From assembly GCA_902766515.1 (NCBI GenBank), contig CACXEB010000150.1:1-9582 (forward strand): DNA of 9,582 bases. The letters are read 5' to 3'. Below the pieces are notes generated by a model that worked only from the letters and a program-made list of their open reading frames with translations, did no database searches and was not told where the DNA came from. Of the stretch, positions 1 through 7,291 are shown piece after piece. This stretch comes from an uncultured Eubacteriales bacterium (GTDB lineage: Bacteria > Bacillota_A > Clostridia > Christensenellales > Aristaeellaceae). Each line of letters begins with the position of its first letter. Position 1 is the stretch's first letter. Both the position numbers and the translations under genes were made by a program.

Positions 1-747
1 CGTCACCTGATCGAAATAGCTGTCCGGATCGCTCATGGTCAGGCTGACGCCGCCGCGCCCGTCCATGGCGCGGATGCTCTCGATGTTCTTGCGGGTCGGT
101 CCGCCACCGTGGTTGCCCACGCCGTAGAAGCACATCATACCGTTTTCATCGCTGATCTCGCTGGCGCAGCGGTCCACGTGGGCTTCGATCGCGTCCGGCC
201 AGGTGCAGTACTCGTAGGGGATCCTGAAGGCGGTGACCTCATCCCCCTCCGGGCTCTGCCAGCGGAAGGTCCAGGCGGGATAGGCGCGCTCGTGGATGCC
301 GGGCCGCATGTACACATACCGGTCCATGCCTGAGAGCCGGAGGATCTTGGGCAGGGATCCGCTGTGCCCGAAGGAGTCCACGTTATAGCCCGTGCGGGCG
401 GTCACGCCGAACTTCTCCATCAGGTAGCGCTGCCCGGCCAGCGCCTGGCGGGCGAAGCTCTCGCCGCTGGGGATGTTGCAGTCGGGCTGGATCCACCAGC
501 CGCCGACCATCTTCCACCGGCCCTCGCGCACCCGCTCACGGATCTCCTCAAACATGGCCGGATCGCTGCGCTCCACCCATTCGTAGCAGCACATGGCGGC
601 GGACGTGAACACAAAGTCCGGGTATTCGTTCATCCGGTCCAGCACGGAGCGGAAGGTGGCGCGGGCCGCTTCATACCCGTCCTGCCAGCGCCAGAGCCAG
701 ACGGGGTCCAGGTGCGCGTTCCCGATCATGAAGAGATGCTTTTCCAT
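1..747 (-). CDS. GH38 alpha-mannosidase, N-terminal part (runs off left edge)
   Basis: Reading the minus strand from an ATG at 747-745 gives 249 uninterrupted codons to the window edge; the 3' part lies outside. It is the N-terminal catalytic domain of a glycoside hydrolase family 38 alpha-mannosidase, a zinc enzyme that releases mannose from alpha-mannosides with retention of configuration. The N-terminal metal motif HLDPVW supplies H12 and D14. The nucleophile region NVDSFGHS places the expected catalytic aspartate at D124, and GGWWIQPDCN (about 83-92) and YGVGNHGGGPT (about 208-218) are further GH38 signatures. A strong Shine-Dalgarno (GGGAGG on the minus strand, 755-760) sits 7 nt before the ATG. 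There is no signal peptide, so a cytoplasmic enzyme acting on imported oligosaccharide is likely. It is a clear paralogue of the plus-strand GH38 gene at 2442 and is transcribed divergently from it. Family assignment is firm; linkage specificity is unknown. Confidence 0.92.
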   Translation of the reverse strand, partial: MEKHLFMIGNAHLDPVWLWRWQDGYEAARATFRSVLDRMNEYPDFVFTSAAMCCYEWVERSDPAMFEEIRERVREGRWKMVGGWWIQPDCNIPSGESFARQALAGQRYLMEKFGVTARTGYNVDSFGHSGSLPKILRLSGMDRYVYMRPGIHERAYPAWTFRWQSPEGDEVTAFRIPYEYCTWPDAIEAHVDRCASEISDENGMMCFYGVGNHGGGPTRKNIESIRAMDGRGGVSLTMSDPDSYFDQVT

Positions 748-819
748 AACGGTTCCTCCCGGAATAATGATGGTGCGGACCGATGCCGTTCCGCCGTGGG
801 ATCTCCTGGTTTCTGACCT

Positions 820-850
820 ATTATATGCAGAATCCGCCATGGTTTGTCAA
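820..850 (-). promoter_or_regulatory. Promoter for the leftward GH38 gene
   Basis: On the minus strand a perfect TTGACA (850-845) precedes a perfect TATAAT (825-820). The spacer is 19 bp, longer than the optimal 17. The overlapping reading TGC-ATATAA gives an extended -10 with an 18-bp spacer, so the exact hexamer is uncertain. Transcription would start near 813, leaving a leader of about 65 nt before the ATG at 747. An imperfect inverted repeat overlaps the -35 box. Confidence 0.75.
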
Positions 851-865
851 GCGATTTTTGAAAAA
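843..865. promoter_or_regulatory. Imperfect inverted repeat over the leftward -35, candidate operator
   Basis: TTTGTCAA (843-850) and TTGAAAAA (858-865) form 8-bp arms with one mismatched pair around a 7-bp spacer. The left arm contains the whole -35 hexamer of the minus-strand promoter, the position expected for a repressor site. The core CAAGCG resembles part of a catabolite-responsive element, but the spacing is one base off the cre consensus, so I do not call it cre. Function is inferred from symmetry and position only. Confidence 0.35.
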
Positions 866-871
866 TGGCAG

Positions 872-901
872 AAATAATGAAAATTAGTGAAATATTATGA
901 A
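872..901. repeat. Three 10-bp phased AT-rich direct repeats ending in TGAA
   Basis: Three consecutive decamers, AAATAATGAA (872-881), AATTAGTGAA (882-891) and ATATTATGAA (892-901), all end in TGAA exactly 10 bp apart. They lie between the two divergent promoters, ending 18 bp upstream of the rightward -35. One-helical-turn phasing is compatible with an UP-like element, intrinsic curvature, or an activator array on one DNA face. The patch stands out because its surroundings are strongly GC-rich. No specific regulator can be named. Confidence 0.4.
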
Positions 902-919
902 GCGGAATGCCGGTTTCCG

Positions 920-948
920 TTGACAGCGCGCCGGGCGGCGGGTATAAT
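920..948 (+). promoter_or_regulatory. Consensus sigma-70/sigma-A promoter of the sugar operon
   Basis: TTGACA (920-925) and TATAAT (943-948) are both perfect and separated by the optimal 17 bp. A start near 955 would give a leader of about 40 nt before the FGGY kinase ATG at 994. No hairpin long enough for a riboswitch or attenuator is visible in that leader. A promoter this strong usually needs repression, which fits operator-like sequence just upstream, but the regulator is not in the window. Confidence 0.88.
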
Positions 949-993
949 GGAAAGGCAATCAACGCCACATGACAAGGGGACGGGAGGCAGCTT

Positions 994-2415
994 ATGATTC
1001 TCGCCATCGACCTGGGAACGACGCACTGGAAGGCAGCTCTGATCACGGACAGCGGCGAAATCAGCCGGGTCAGCCGCATCCCGACGCCGGTCGTCTTTGA
1101 GGACGGCTTTCCCTGCTATGCGGCGGAAGCGGTCAAACAGCACCTGCGGGAGCTGTTAGCGAATCTGGGCCCCCTGCCGCCCCTGTCCGCGGTCGCACTG
1201 ACGGGCATGGCGGAGGCCGGCCTCCTGGTCGAACGGGGGACGCTTCGCCCGCTCAGCAGCGTCTGGCCCTGGTTTGACCGGCGCGCGCTGCCGGTCTTTG
1301 AAAGCACGCGCGGGGATTTCCGGTTTGCGGACCGGCCGGCCGTGACGGGCCTGCCGGACAGCTACAAATACGGGATCTACAAGCTGCTGACGCTGATGAA
1401 GACCGGGAAATACGATCCGGACCGCACTGCCTGGATGGGCCTCGTCTCATATGCGGCAGGCCTGCTGACCGGCGCGTGCGCCGAGGATGTCAGCCTCGCG
1501 GCGCGCACGGGCTGCCTGGACATCCATACGCTGCGGTGGGACGAAGGCTTCCTGAACGCGATCGGGCTCAGGGCCGGCATGTTTCCCCGGCTGATCCGTC
1601 CGGGGGAGGAAGCCGGCATGGTCTCGGGCCCGGGCTGGGGGATCCCGCGGGGCACGCCCGTCTGCATCGGCGGGCACGACCATCTCTGCGCCGCCTACGG
1701 CATGGGCGCATCGGACCAGGTGTTCCTGTCCGCCGGGACCGCGCAGGTGCTGCTGGGCCCTGCCTGGCGGACGGAGACCGGCACGGGCCTGTCCTACGGA
1801 CCGACGCCCGGGGCTGCGCCCTACGCCTGCCTGGGATCGATCCAGTCCGCGGGCGGATCCGTCAATTACTGGAAGCGGCTGCTGTACAGTGTTGCGGATT
1901 ATGAAGACATGATGCAAGAGGCCGATACGGCCCCCGTGGGATCCGGACTGCTCTGGTTTCCGTACCTGTCCGGCAGCGGCGCGCCGCACCTGAACCCGGA
2001 CGCCGGCGGGGGATTGATCGGCCTCAGGGACGGGACGGACCGCGGCGCCATCATCGCCGCTGTCTATGAAGGGCTCGCCTTTGAAACCAGGTACCTCGCG
2101 GAGGCCATGCGGATCCCGGACGGCGCGGCGGTCTACTGTTCGGGCGGGCTGACCCTGCACCGGCGGTATATGCGGACCCTCGCCAATGTGCTGAAGCGTC
2201 CTGTCCTCCTGCCGGTTTACGAGGAAACTGCGCTGTACGGCGCTGCCCGCCTGGCGCTCTGCCGGCTGGGGCTGCCGGGGCTGCCGGACGCCCCGGTCCG
2301 CGAACGGCTGGAACCGGACCCGGCCGAAAGCGCCACCCTGGAGCGGGTCTACCTGGAGCGGTACCTGCCGATGATGCGGCTGGTGACGAAGCCGCATGCG
2401 CCGTCCGGGCGCTGA
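994..2415 (+). CDS. FGGY-family carbohydrate kinase
   Basis: A 473-residue cytoplasmic sugar kinase of the FGGY family (xylulokinase, glycerol kinase, fuculokinase relatives), which phosphorylate ketoses, polyols or deoxy sugars with ATP. The N-terminal phosphate loop IDLGTTHWKA (about 5-14) opens the first actin-like domain. GGHDHLCAA (226-234) carries the likely catalytic base D229, followed by LSAGTAQVLL (245-254) of the second ATPase domain. The C-terminal FGGY signature lies around SGGLTLHRRYMRTLANVLKR (383-402). Length is normal for a shorter FGGY member (about 470-520). The ATG at 994 is preferred because GGGAGG (982-987) lies 6 nt upstream and the protein starts right at the conserved beta-strand. 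It is the first gene of the operon, followed after 26 bp by a GH38 mannosidase. The GGHDH motif does not settle the substrate; a ketose or polyol produced by the downstream enzymes is a reasonable guess only. Confidence 0.9.
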   Translation: MILAIDLGTTHWKAALITDSGEISRVSRIPTPVVFEDGFPCYAAEAVKQHLRELLANLGPLPPLSAVALTGMAEAGLLVERGTLRPLSSVWPWFDRRALPVFESTRGDFRFADRPAVTGLPDSYKYGIYKLLTLMKTGKYDPDRTAWMGLVSYAAGLLTGACAEDVSLAARTGCLDIHTLRWDEGFLNAIGLRAGMFPRLIRPGEEAGMVSGPGWGIPRGTPVCIGGHDHLCAAYGMGASDQVFLSAGTAQVLLGPAWRTETGTGLSYGPTPGAAPYACLGSIQSAGGSVNYWKRLLYSVADYEDMMQEADTAPVGSGLLWFPYLSGSGAPHLNPDAGGGLIGLRDGTDRGAIIAAVYEGLAFETRYLAEAMRIPDGAAVYCSGGLTLHRRYMRTLANVLKRPVLLPVYEETALYGAARLALCRLGLPGLPDAPVRERLEPDPAESATLERVYLERYLPMMRLVTKPHAPSGR

Positions 2416-2441
2416 GCGGTCCGCCTGGAAGGAGTCGGAAG

Positions 2442-4892
2442 ATGAAGCAGAAAGTCCTGCACATGATCGGCAATTCGCATATCGATCCGGTCTGGTTCTG
2501 GCAGTGGGAGGAAGGCATGCAGGAGGTGCGCGCCACCTTTGCGTCCGCGCTGGACCGGATGAAGGAGTTTCCGGATTTCAGATACACCGCCACCTCGTCT
2601 GCGTTCTTTGCCTACCTGGAGCAGACGGACCCGGAGATGCTGGAGGAGATTCGGGCGCGTGTCCGGGAGGGACGGTTTGAGCTGACCGGCGGCTGGTGGA
2701 TCGAGCCGGACTGCAATCTGCCGGACGGGGAATCCTTCGCGCGGCAGGCTTTGTACGGGCAGAGGACCCTGCTCCGGCTGTTCGGCCGGACGGCGAGGAT
2801 CGGCTCCAACGTGGATTCCTTCGGGCACCATCCGCAGCTGCCGCAGCTCCTGCGGCAGGGCGGGCTGGAGGGGTACCTGTTCTTCCGCCCCTGCGTGGCG
2901 GCTGCCGCGCGGGAGCTGACGCCGGGACGCGTGCCCGCCTTCCGCTGGCAGGGATCGGACGGGACCGTGATCCCCGCCGTCAGCCTGCCGGGGGAATACA
3001 CGACCTGGTTCTACGAGTCCGCGAAGGAGAACATTGAGCGGACCATCAACGCCCTGGGCGACCTGCCCGCCCTGCCCTGCTGCTACGGCGTGGGCAACCA
3101 CGGCGGCGGGCCGACGGTGGCCAACATCCGCGCAATCGAGCAGCTGCGCGAAACGTTTCCCGGATATGAGCTGCGCTTTTCGACGGTCGGCGCGGCCTTT
3201 GACGCGCTGGCCGGGGAGATGCCCCGGCTGCCGCTGGTCAGCACGTATTTCGACCATGTCAACGTGGGCTGCTACAGCGTGGACCATCGCCTGAAGCAGA
3301 AGATGCGGCAGGCGGAGGCGGCGCTGATCCGCGCGGAAAAGCTGGACGTCCTGGCGCTGTCCATGGGCGCGCCGCGGGCGCGCGGCCGCTTTGAGCCGCT
3401 CTGGGAGCGCGTATTGTTCAACCAGTTTCACGATACGCTGGGAGGCACGCTGATTGAGGAGGCGCATGAGGCGGCCCTGAACGACCTGGGCGGCGTGATC
3501 CACGAAGCGGACGTTATCGCGAACCTCGCCGTGCAGGCGGTGATCGGCCGGCTGCGCACGCCGGGGCAGGGCGTCCCGATCTTCCTGTTCAACCTGACGG
3601 GGCAGCCCTGGGAGGGGATCGCCGACGTAGAGATCAGCTGGTTCTGCAAGGATGACCTTCGCCTGACGGACGCGGCGGGAAACGAGGTCCCGTACACCCG
3701 CGTCAAGCAGAGCTGCACCATGGTGTGGCTCCGTTTGGGCGGCAGGCGGCGGCTGCTCTTCCGGGCGTCCGTCCCCGCGTACGGCGCTGCCGTCTACTGC
3801 GCGGACAGCGCTCCAGCGACGAAACGGCTGCCCGTCGCCTTTGAAGGGGACGATCACAACCTCGACAACGGGCTGGTGTCAATACGGCTGGATGAAATGG
3901 GACAGCCGGTCAGCCTGGTCGACCGCACGTCCGGGTTTGAGGCGCTGACGGGACCCTGCCGCTTTATGCCCTGGCATGACGACCGTGACCCGTGGGGCGG
4001 CAACGGCCGCGACGTCGGACCGACGGGCGAAGCCCTGGTCACGGACAGCGTGGCCTGCGTGGAGGACAGCGCCCTGCGCAAAGTGCTGCGCGTGCGCCAG
4101 CATGCCGACGGCCTGCGCCTGGAGACCCACTACGCGCTGTACGCCGGCGAGACCGGCGTCCGGATGCGGTGCCGGCTCAACTGGGACCGGCCGTGGCAGC
4201 AGCTCCGCTTCAGCGTGCCAGCAGGCGCGGTGTCCCACGTCAGCGAGTCGCCTTACGGCGTCATGCGGCACGACGGCGACGACGGCGAGCTGTTCATGCG
4301 CCGCTTCGTGGACGCCCGGCGGGCGGACGGCCGGGGCCTCGCGCTGGTGGGCGAGAGCGTGAGCGCGTTTGAATCCCGCGAAGGGGCGACGGAACTCATC
4401 CTCCTGCGCAGCCCGATCTATGCCCAGGGCGCCGACCGCAGCCTCTGGATGCACGACTACGATACCTACCACTATATGGATATCGGGGACCATGACTTTG
4501 AACTCATGCTGGTCCCGCACGGCCGGCCGCTGCCGCAGCACGCCCTGTTCAGCCTGGCGGACCGGCTGGAGCAGGGCACCCGTTACCTGGTCGGCGGCGT
4601 CCATGACCGGCAGGGACGGGACAGCCTGCCGGGCTTTGCGATGGCGTCGCCCGCCGTGCGGCTGGCCGCGGCCAAGCGGCCGGAGGAGGGCGGCGGCGTG
4701 ATCCTGCGCCTGCAGGAAACGGACGGCAGGGCGGTGGAGACGGTCCTGTCCTGGCAGGGCGGACACCATGCGCTGTCCTTCCATCCGTATGAGATCAAGA
4801 CGGTGCGGATCGACGGCAGCCGGCTGACGGAAACGGATTTCCTGGAGCGCCCGGCGGAAGCCGGAACGAATGAAAGGCGGGAAGAACCATGA
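2442..4892 (+). CDS. GH38 alpha-mannosidase (full length)
   Basis: An 816-residue GH38 alpha-mannosidase. The N-terminal motif HIDPVW supplies zinc ligands H13 and D15. GSNVDSFGHH contains the expected nucleophile D125. YGVGNHGGGPT follows near 215-225, and NQFHDTLGGT carries the fourth expected zinc ligand, H330. The middle three-helix domain (about 265-345) includes CYSVDHRLKQ, and a long beta-rich C-terminal region ends in the usual SFHPYEIKTVRI element (about 775-786). There is no signal peptide or membrane segment, so it probably trims imported mannosides in the cytoplasm. AAGGAG (2428-2433) precedes the ATG at 2442 by 8 nt. The stop overlaps the next start as ATGA, so translation is probably coupled. 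It aligns by eye with the divergent GH38 gene along that gene's whole N-terminal part (GGWWI-PDCN, GESFARQAL and others), so the two are paralogues. At 816 residues it is shorter than eukaryotic class II enzymes and typical of bacterial ones. Linkage preference cannot be read from sequence. Confidence 0.94.
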   Translation: MKQKVLHMIGNSHIDPVWFWQWEEGMQEVRATFASALDRMKEFPDFRYTATSSAFFAYLEQTDPEMLEEIRARVREGRFELTGGWWIEPDCNLPDGESFARQALYGQRTLLRLFGRTARIGSNVDSFGHHPQLPQLLRQGGLEGYLFFRPCVAAAARELTPGRVPAFRWQGSDGTVIPAVSLPGEYTTWFYESAKENIERTINALGDLPALPCCYGVGNHGGGPTVANIRAIEQLRETFPGYELRFSTVGAAFDALAGEMPRLPLVSTYFDHVNVGCYSVDHRLKQKMRQAEAALIRAEKLDVLALSMGAPRARGRFEPLWERVLFNQFHDTLGGTLIEEAHEAALNDLGGVIHEADVIANLAVQAVIGRLRTPGQGVPIFLFNLTGQPWEGIADVEISWFCKDDLRLTDAAGNEVPYTRVKQSCTMVWLRLGGRRRLLFRASVPAYGAAVYCADSAPATKRLPVAFEGDDHNLDNGLVSIRLDEMGQPVSLVDRTSGFEALTGPCRFMPWHDDRDPWGGNGRDVGPTGEALVTDSVACVEDSALRKVLRVRQHADGLRLETHYALYAGETGVRMRCRLNWDRPWQQLRFSVPAGAVSHVSESPYGVMRHDGDDGELFMRRFVDARRADGRGLALVGESVSAFESREGATELILLRSPIYAQGADRSLWMHDYDTYHYMDIGDHDFELMLVPHGRPLPQHALFSLADRLEQGTRYLVGGVHDRQGRDSLPGFAMASPAVRLAAAKRPEEGGGVILRLQETDGRAVETVLSWQGGHHALSFHPYEIKTVRIDGSRLTETDFLERPAEAGTNERREEP

Positions 4893-5611
4893 AGCTGCTG
4901 CCGGACCTGTACCAGGTGGGCGGGCCTGCCCGCTCCCACTTCTTTGACGCGACGGCGTACCTGCTGCCCGCGGGCGGCGATCTCTATATGATCGACTGCG
5001 GCACGCCGGAGGGATTTCCCAGGATCCTGGACAACATCCGCTCCCTGGGGTTCGACCCCGGGAAGATCCGGGCCGTCTTTGCCACCCACGGCCATTATGA
5101 CCACTGCGGGGCGGCGCACCTGTTCCGCGGGCGCTTCGGGACGAAGCTGTACGTCCATGACCTGGACCGCCCGCAGGTGGAGACCGGCGACAGCGCGCTG
5201 ACCAGCGCGTCGATCCTGTACGGGACGGAATCGGTGCCGACGCCGGTGGACGGGGAGCTCACGGAGGACTTCTCGCTGGACGCGGACGCCGGCCGGGTGA
5301 CGCTGATGCACACGCCCGGACATACCCGGGGATCCTGCTGCTTTGTGCTGGAGCACCGGATCGGCATGACCCTGCTGATCGCGGGCGACACGCTGCACGG
5401 CGGCTACAGCGCGGCCATCGGCTCGGACGAGCAGGCCTGGCGGGAGAGCCTCGACAGGCTCTGTGCCCGGCACTTTGACTGGTTCACCTTCGGGCACTGT
5501 CCGCCTTCTTTGCTGGCGGACGCGGACGCCCGGATCCGCGCGATGCGCCAGTCCTTCGCCAATTACTACACGCCCTGGTTCAAAGACTTCTACCGGCAGT
5601 ACCCGTATTGA
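4889..5611 (+). CDS. Metallo-beta-lactamase-fold hydrolase
   Basis: A 240-residue protein of the metallo-beta-lactamase superfamily, which use a one- or two-metal centre to hydrolyse esters, thioesters, lactones or phosphodiesters. The metal motif THGHYDHCG gives H67, H69, D71 and H72. HTPGHTRGS supplies the third histidine region (H141, H145), AGDTLHGG the bridging D167, and FGHCPP the last histidine H203, so the full binuclear set appears present. It consists of one MBL domain with only a short C-terminal tail. There is no signal peptide, so a cytoplasmic enzyme is expected. The ATG overlaps the mannosidase stop by 4 bp (4889-4892), with AGGCGGGAAG just upstream. This coupling argues that it acts in the same sugar pathway, for example on a lactone, an acylated sugar or a toxic by-product. 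That is inference: a glyoxalase-II-like or lactonase role cannot be separated by sequence alone. Confidence 0.88.
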   Translation: MKLLPDLYQVGGPARSHFFDATAYLLPAGGDLYMIDCGTPEGFPRILDNIRSLGFDPGKIRAVFATHGHYDHCGAAHLFRGRFGTKLYVHDLDRPQVETGDSALTSASILYGTESVPTPVDGELTEDFSLDADAGRVTLMHTPGHTRGSCCFVLEHRIGMTLLIAGDTLHGGYSAAIGSDEQAWRESLDRLCARHFDWFTFGHCPPSLLADADARIRAMRQSFANYYTPWFKDFYRQYPY

Positions 5612-5637
5612 CAACATTGAACAGGAGGGTTTTCCCT

Positions 5638-7287
5638 ATGAGCAACCTGTATCTCGGCCTGGACATCGGCGGCACCAAGTGCGCCGTCCTGCTCGGACAG
5701 GCCGACCGGGGCATCCGGATCCTGGACAAAATCCGCTTTGAAACCTGCACAGAGAAGGGGTTTCCGTACGCCTGGGAGCATCTGTGCGCCGGCATGGAAG
5801 CGATCCTCGGACGCAACGGCCTCGGCTTTTCCGACGTGGAGGCCGTGGGCGTCAGCTGCGGCGGACCGCTGGATTCCCGGCGCGGGCTGGTGCTGTCGCC
5901 GCCCAACCTGCCGGGATGGGACGAAATCCCCCTGGCGGAGATGATCACGGAAAAATACGGCGTGCCCGCCTTCCTGCAGAACGACGCGAACGCCTGCGCG
6001 CTGGTGGAATGGCAGCTCGGCGCGGGGCGCGGCGCGGATCCGATGGTCTTCCTGACCATGGGGACGGGCATGGGCGCCGGCATCATTGCGGAGGGACGCC
6101 TGCTGCGGGGCTGCACGGACATGGGGGGCGAAGTCGGCCATATCCGCCTGACGGAGGACGGGCCGGTGGGCTTTGGCAAAGCCGGCTCCTTTGAGGGCTG
6201 GACGAGCGGCGGCGGCATGGCCCGCCAGGCGGCTGCCCTGACAAAGCGGCTGGTCAGCGAAGGCCATCCTCCCGCCTGGGTCCGGGACGGCCACGCGGCG
6301 GAGGAGATGGACGCCAGGCTCATGGCTGAATATGCCCGCGCGGGGGACCGTGACGCGCTGGACTACTTTGACTATGTCGGCAGGATGCTCGGCCGGGGCA
6401 TCGCGCAGCTGGTCGACGTGCTGAACCCGGAGCGGGTCGTCATCGGCAGCATCTTTGTGCGGTGCGAGGACCTGCTCCGCGCGCCGATGGAGGCGGAGAT
6501 CGAAAAGGAAGCGATCAGCCACAGCGTGCGCGGCCTGCACGTGGTGCCCGCCGGCACGGGGGAAGCCCTGGGCGACCTGGCAAGCATCATGGTGGCCCTG
6601 TACGCGCTCGGAAGGGATCCGATGGCGGAGACGACGGAGCAGCGGGCGGAGGTGCTTGCGCACTATGAGCGGCTGTTTGACCGCTACCCCGCGCTGGAAG
6701 GCTGCAGGGAAGCCATCATGCGGGCATACCTGATGCTCCGGGACTGCTTCGTGAACGGCGGGAAGCTGCTCGTGGGCGGCAACGGCGGCAGCTGCGCGGA
6801 CAGCGAGCACATCGTCGGCGAACTGATGAAGGGCTTTTACCTGAAGCGGCCCTTCCGCGGCGATCTCCGCGCGGCGCTGGAAGCCGGCATGGACGGCCTG
6901 CTGCCCGGGGCATCCGGGCTCATGCAGCAGGGACTGCCGGCGATCGCGCTCACCGGACACGCCGCTTTGTCCACCGCGGTCCAGAACGACATGGACCCGA
7001 GCCTCGCCATGGCGCAGCAGGCGCTGGGATACGGCCGGCCGGGCGACGTGCTGATGGGCATCAGCACCAGCGGCAACGCGAAGAACGTGGCGCTGGCCGT
7101 CCGGGCGGCGAAGGCCCGGGGACTCAAAACCATCGGCCTCACGGGCGGCACGGGCGGCCGCCTGAAGGAGCTCTGCGACTGCGCGGTCATCGTGCCCGCC
7201 CAAACGCCGGCGGACGTGCAGGAATACCACCTGCCGGTCTACCATACGCTCTGCGCGATGCTGGAAGCGCGGTTTTTCGAGGAGTGA
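5638..7287 (+). CDS. ROK-family sugar kinase fused to a GmhA-like SIS sugar-phosphate isomerase
   Basis: A 549-residue two-domain protein. Residues 1 to about 325 form a ROK sugar kinase: LDIGGTKCAV (8-17) is the ATP phosphate loop, QNDANA (114-119) holds the catalytic base D116, MGTGMGAGI (141-149) is the second phosphate loop, and GGEVGH ends in H168. The usual ROK cysteine zinc motif after that histidine is replaced by GFGKAGSFEG (178-187), with no cysteine. Residues from about 335 to 549 form a SIS domain like phosphoheptose isomerase GmhA: GGNGGSCADSEHIVGE (380-395) keeps the H-x3-E pair (H391, E395), GISTSGN (474-480) binds sugar phosphate, and QEYHLPVYH keeps the Q-x7-H pair (Q528, H536). 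The ATG at 5638 has an AGGAGGG site (5623-5629) 8 nt upstream; an in-frame TTG at 5608 overlaps the previous stop and has no such site. One polypeptide therefore probably phosphorylates an aldose and isomerises the product, for example mannose to mannose 6-phosphate to fructose 6-phosphate. A heptose 7-phosphate role is the alternative. Domain calls are firm; substrates are inferred. Confidence 0.9.
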   Translation: MSNLYLGLDIGGTKCAVLLGQADRGIRILDKIRFETCTEKGFPYAWEHLCAGMEAILGRNGLGFSDVEAVGVSCGGPLDSRRGLVLSPPNLPGWDEIPLAEMITEKYGVPAFLQNDANACALVEWQLGAGRGADPMVFLTMGTGMGAGIIAEGRLLRGCTDMGGEVGHIRLTEDGPVGFGKAGSFEGWTSGGGMARQAAALTKRLVSEGHPPAWVRDGHAAEEMDARLMAEYARAGDRDALDYFDYVGRMLGRGIAQLVDVLNPERVVIGSIFVRCEDLLRAPMEAEIEKEAISHSVRGLHVVPAGTGEALGDLASIMVALYALGRDPMAETTEQRAEVLAHYERLFDRYPALEGCREAIMRAYLMLRDCFVNGGKLLVGGNGGSCADSEHIVGELMKGFYLKRPFRGDLRAALEAGMDGLLPGASGLMQQGLPAIALTGHAALSTAVQNDMDPSLAMAQQALGYGRPGDVLMGISTSGNAKNVALAVRAAKARGLKTIGLTGGTGGRLKELCDCAVIVPAQTPADVQEYHLPVYHTLCAMLEARFFEE

Positions 7288-7291
7288 GAGT

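Noticed and set aside
843..860. Catabolite-responsive element (cre) near the leftward -35
   Set aside because: The CAAGCG core is suggestive, but the flanking half-sites are shifted by one base from the cre consensus, so it is left as a generic inverted repeat.
109..877. Plus-strand open frames (109-333, 364-816, 593-877) opposite the leftward GH38 gene
   Set aside because: They are antisense to a frame encoding clear GH38 motifs on the minus strand; their translations show no family features and they lack ribosome binding sites.
1447..2397. 316-codon minus-strand open frame inside the FGGY kinase
   Set aside because: Low-complexity Arg/Gly/Pro/Ala-rich translation typical of GC-rich antisense frames; the plus strand encodes a full, motif-complete kinase.
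2349..3857. 502-codon minus-strand open frame across the GH38 gene
   Set aside because: Long only because stop codons are rare in GC-rich antisense DNA; no recognisable domain, and the opposite strand carries conserved catalytic residues.
5277..5530. Repeated GCGGACGC stretches in the MBL gene
   Set aside because: Two short matches encoding Asp-Ala dipeptides; explained by codon bias in GC-rich coding DNA.
5608..5637. Upstream TTG start for the ROK-SIS protein
   Set aside because: It overlaps the previous stop and would add ten residues before the conserved first strand, while the ATG at 5638 has an ideal AGGAGGG site 8 nt upstream.
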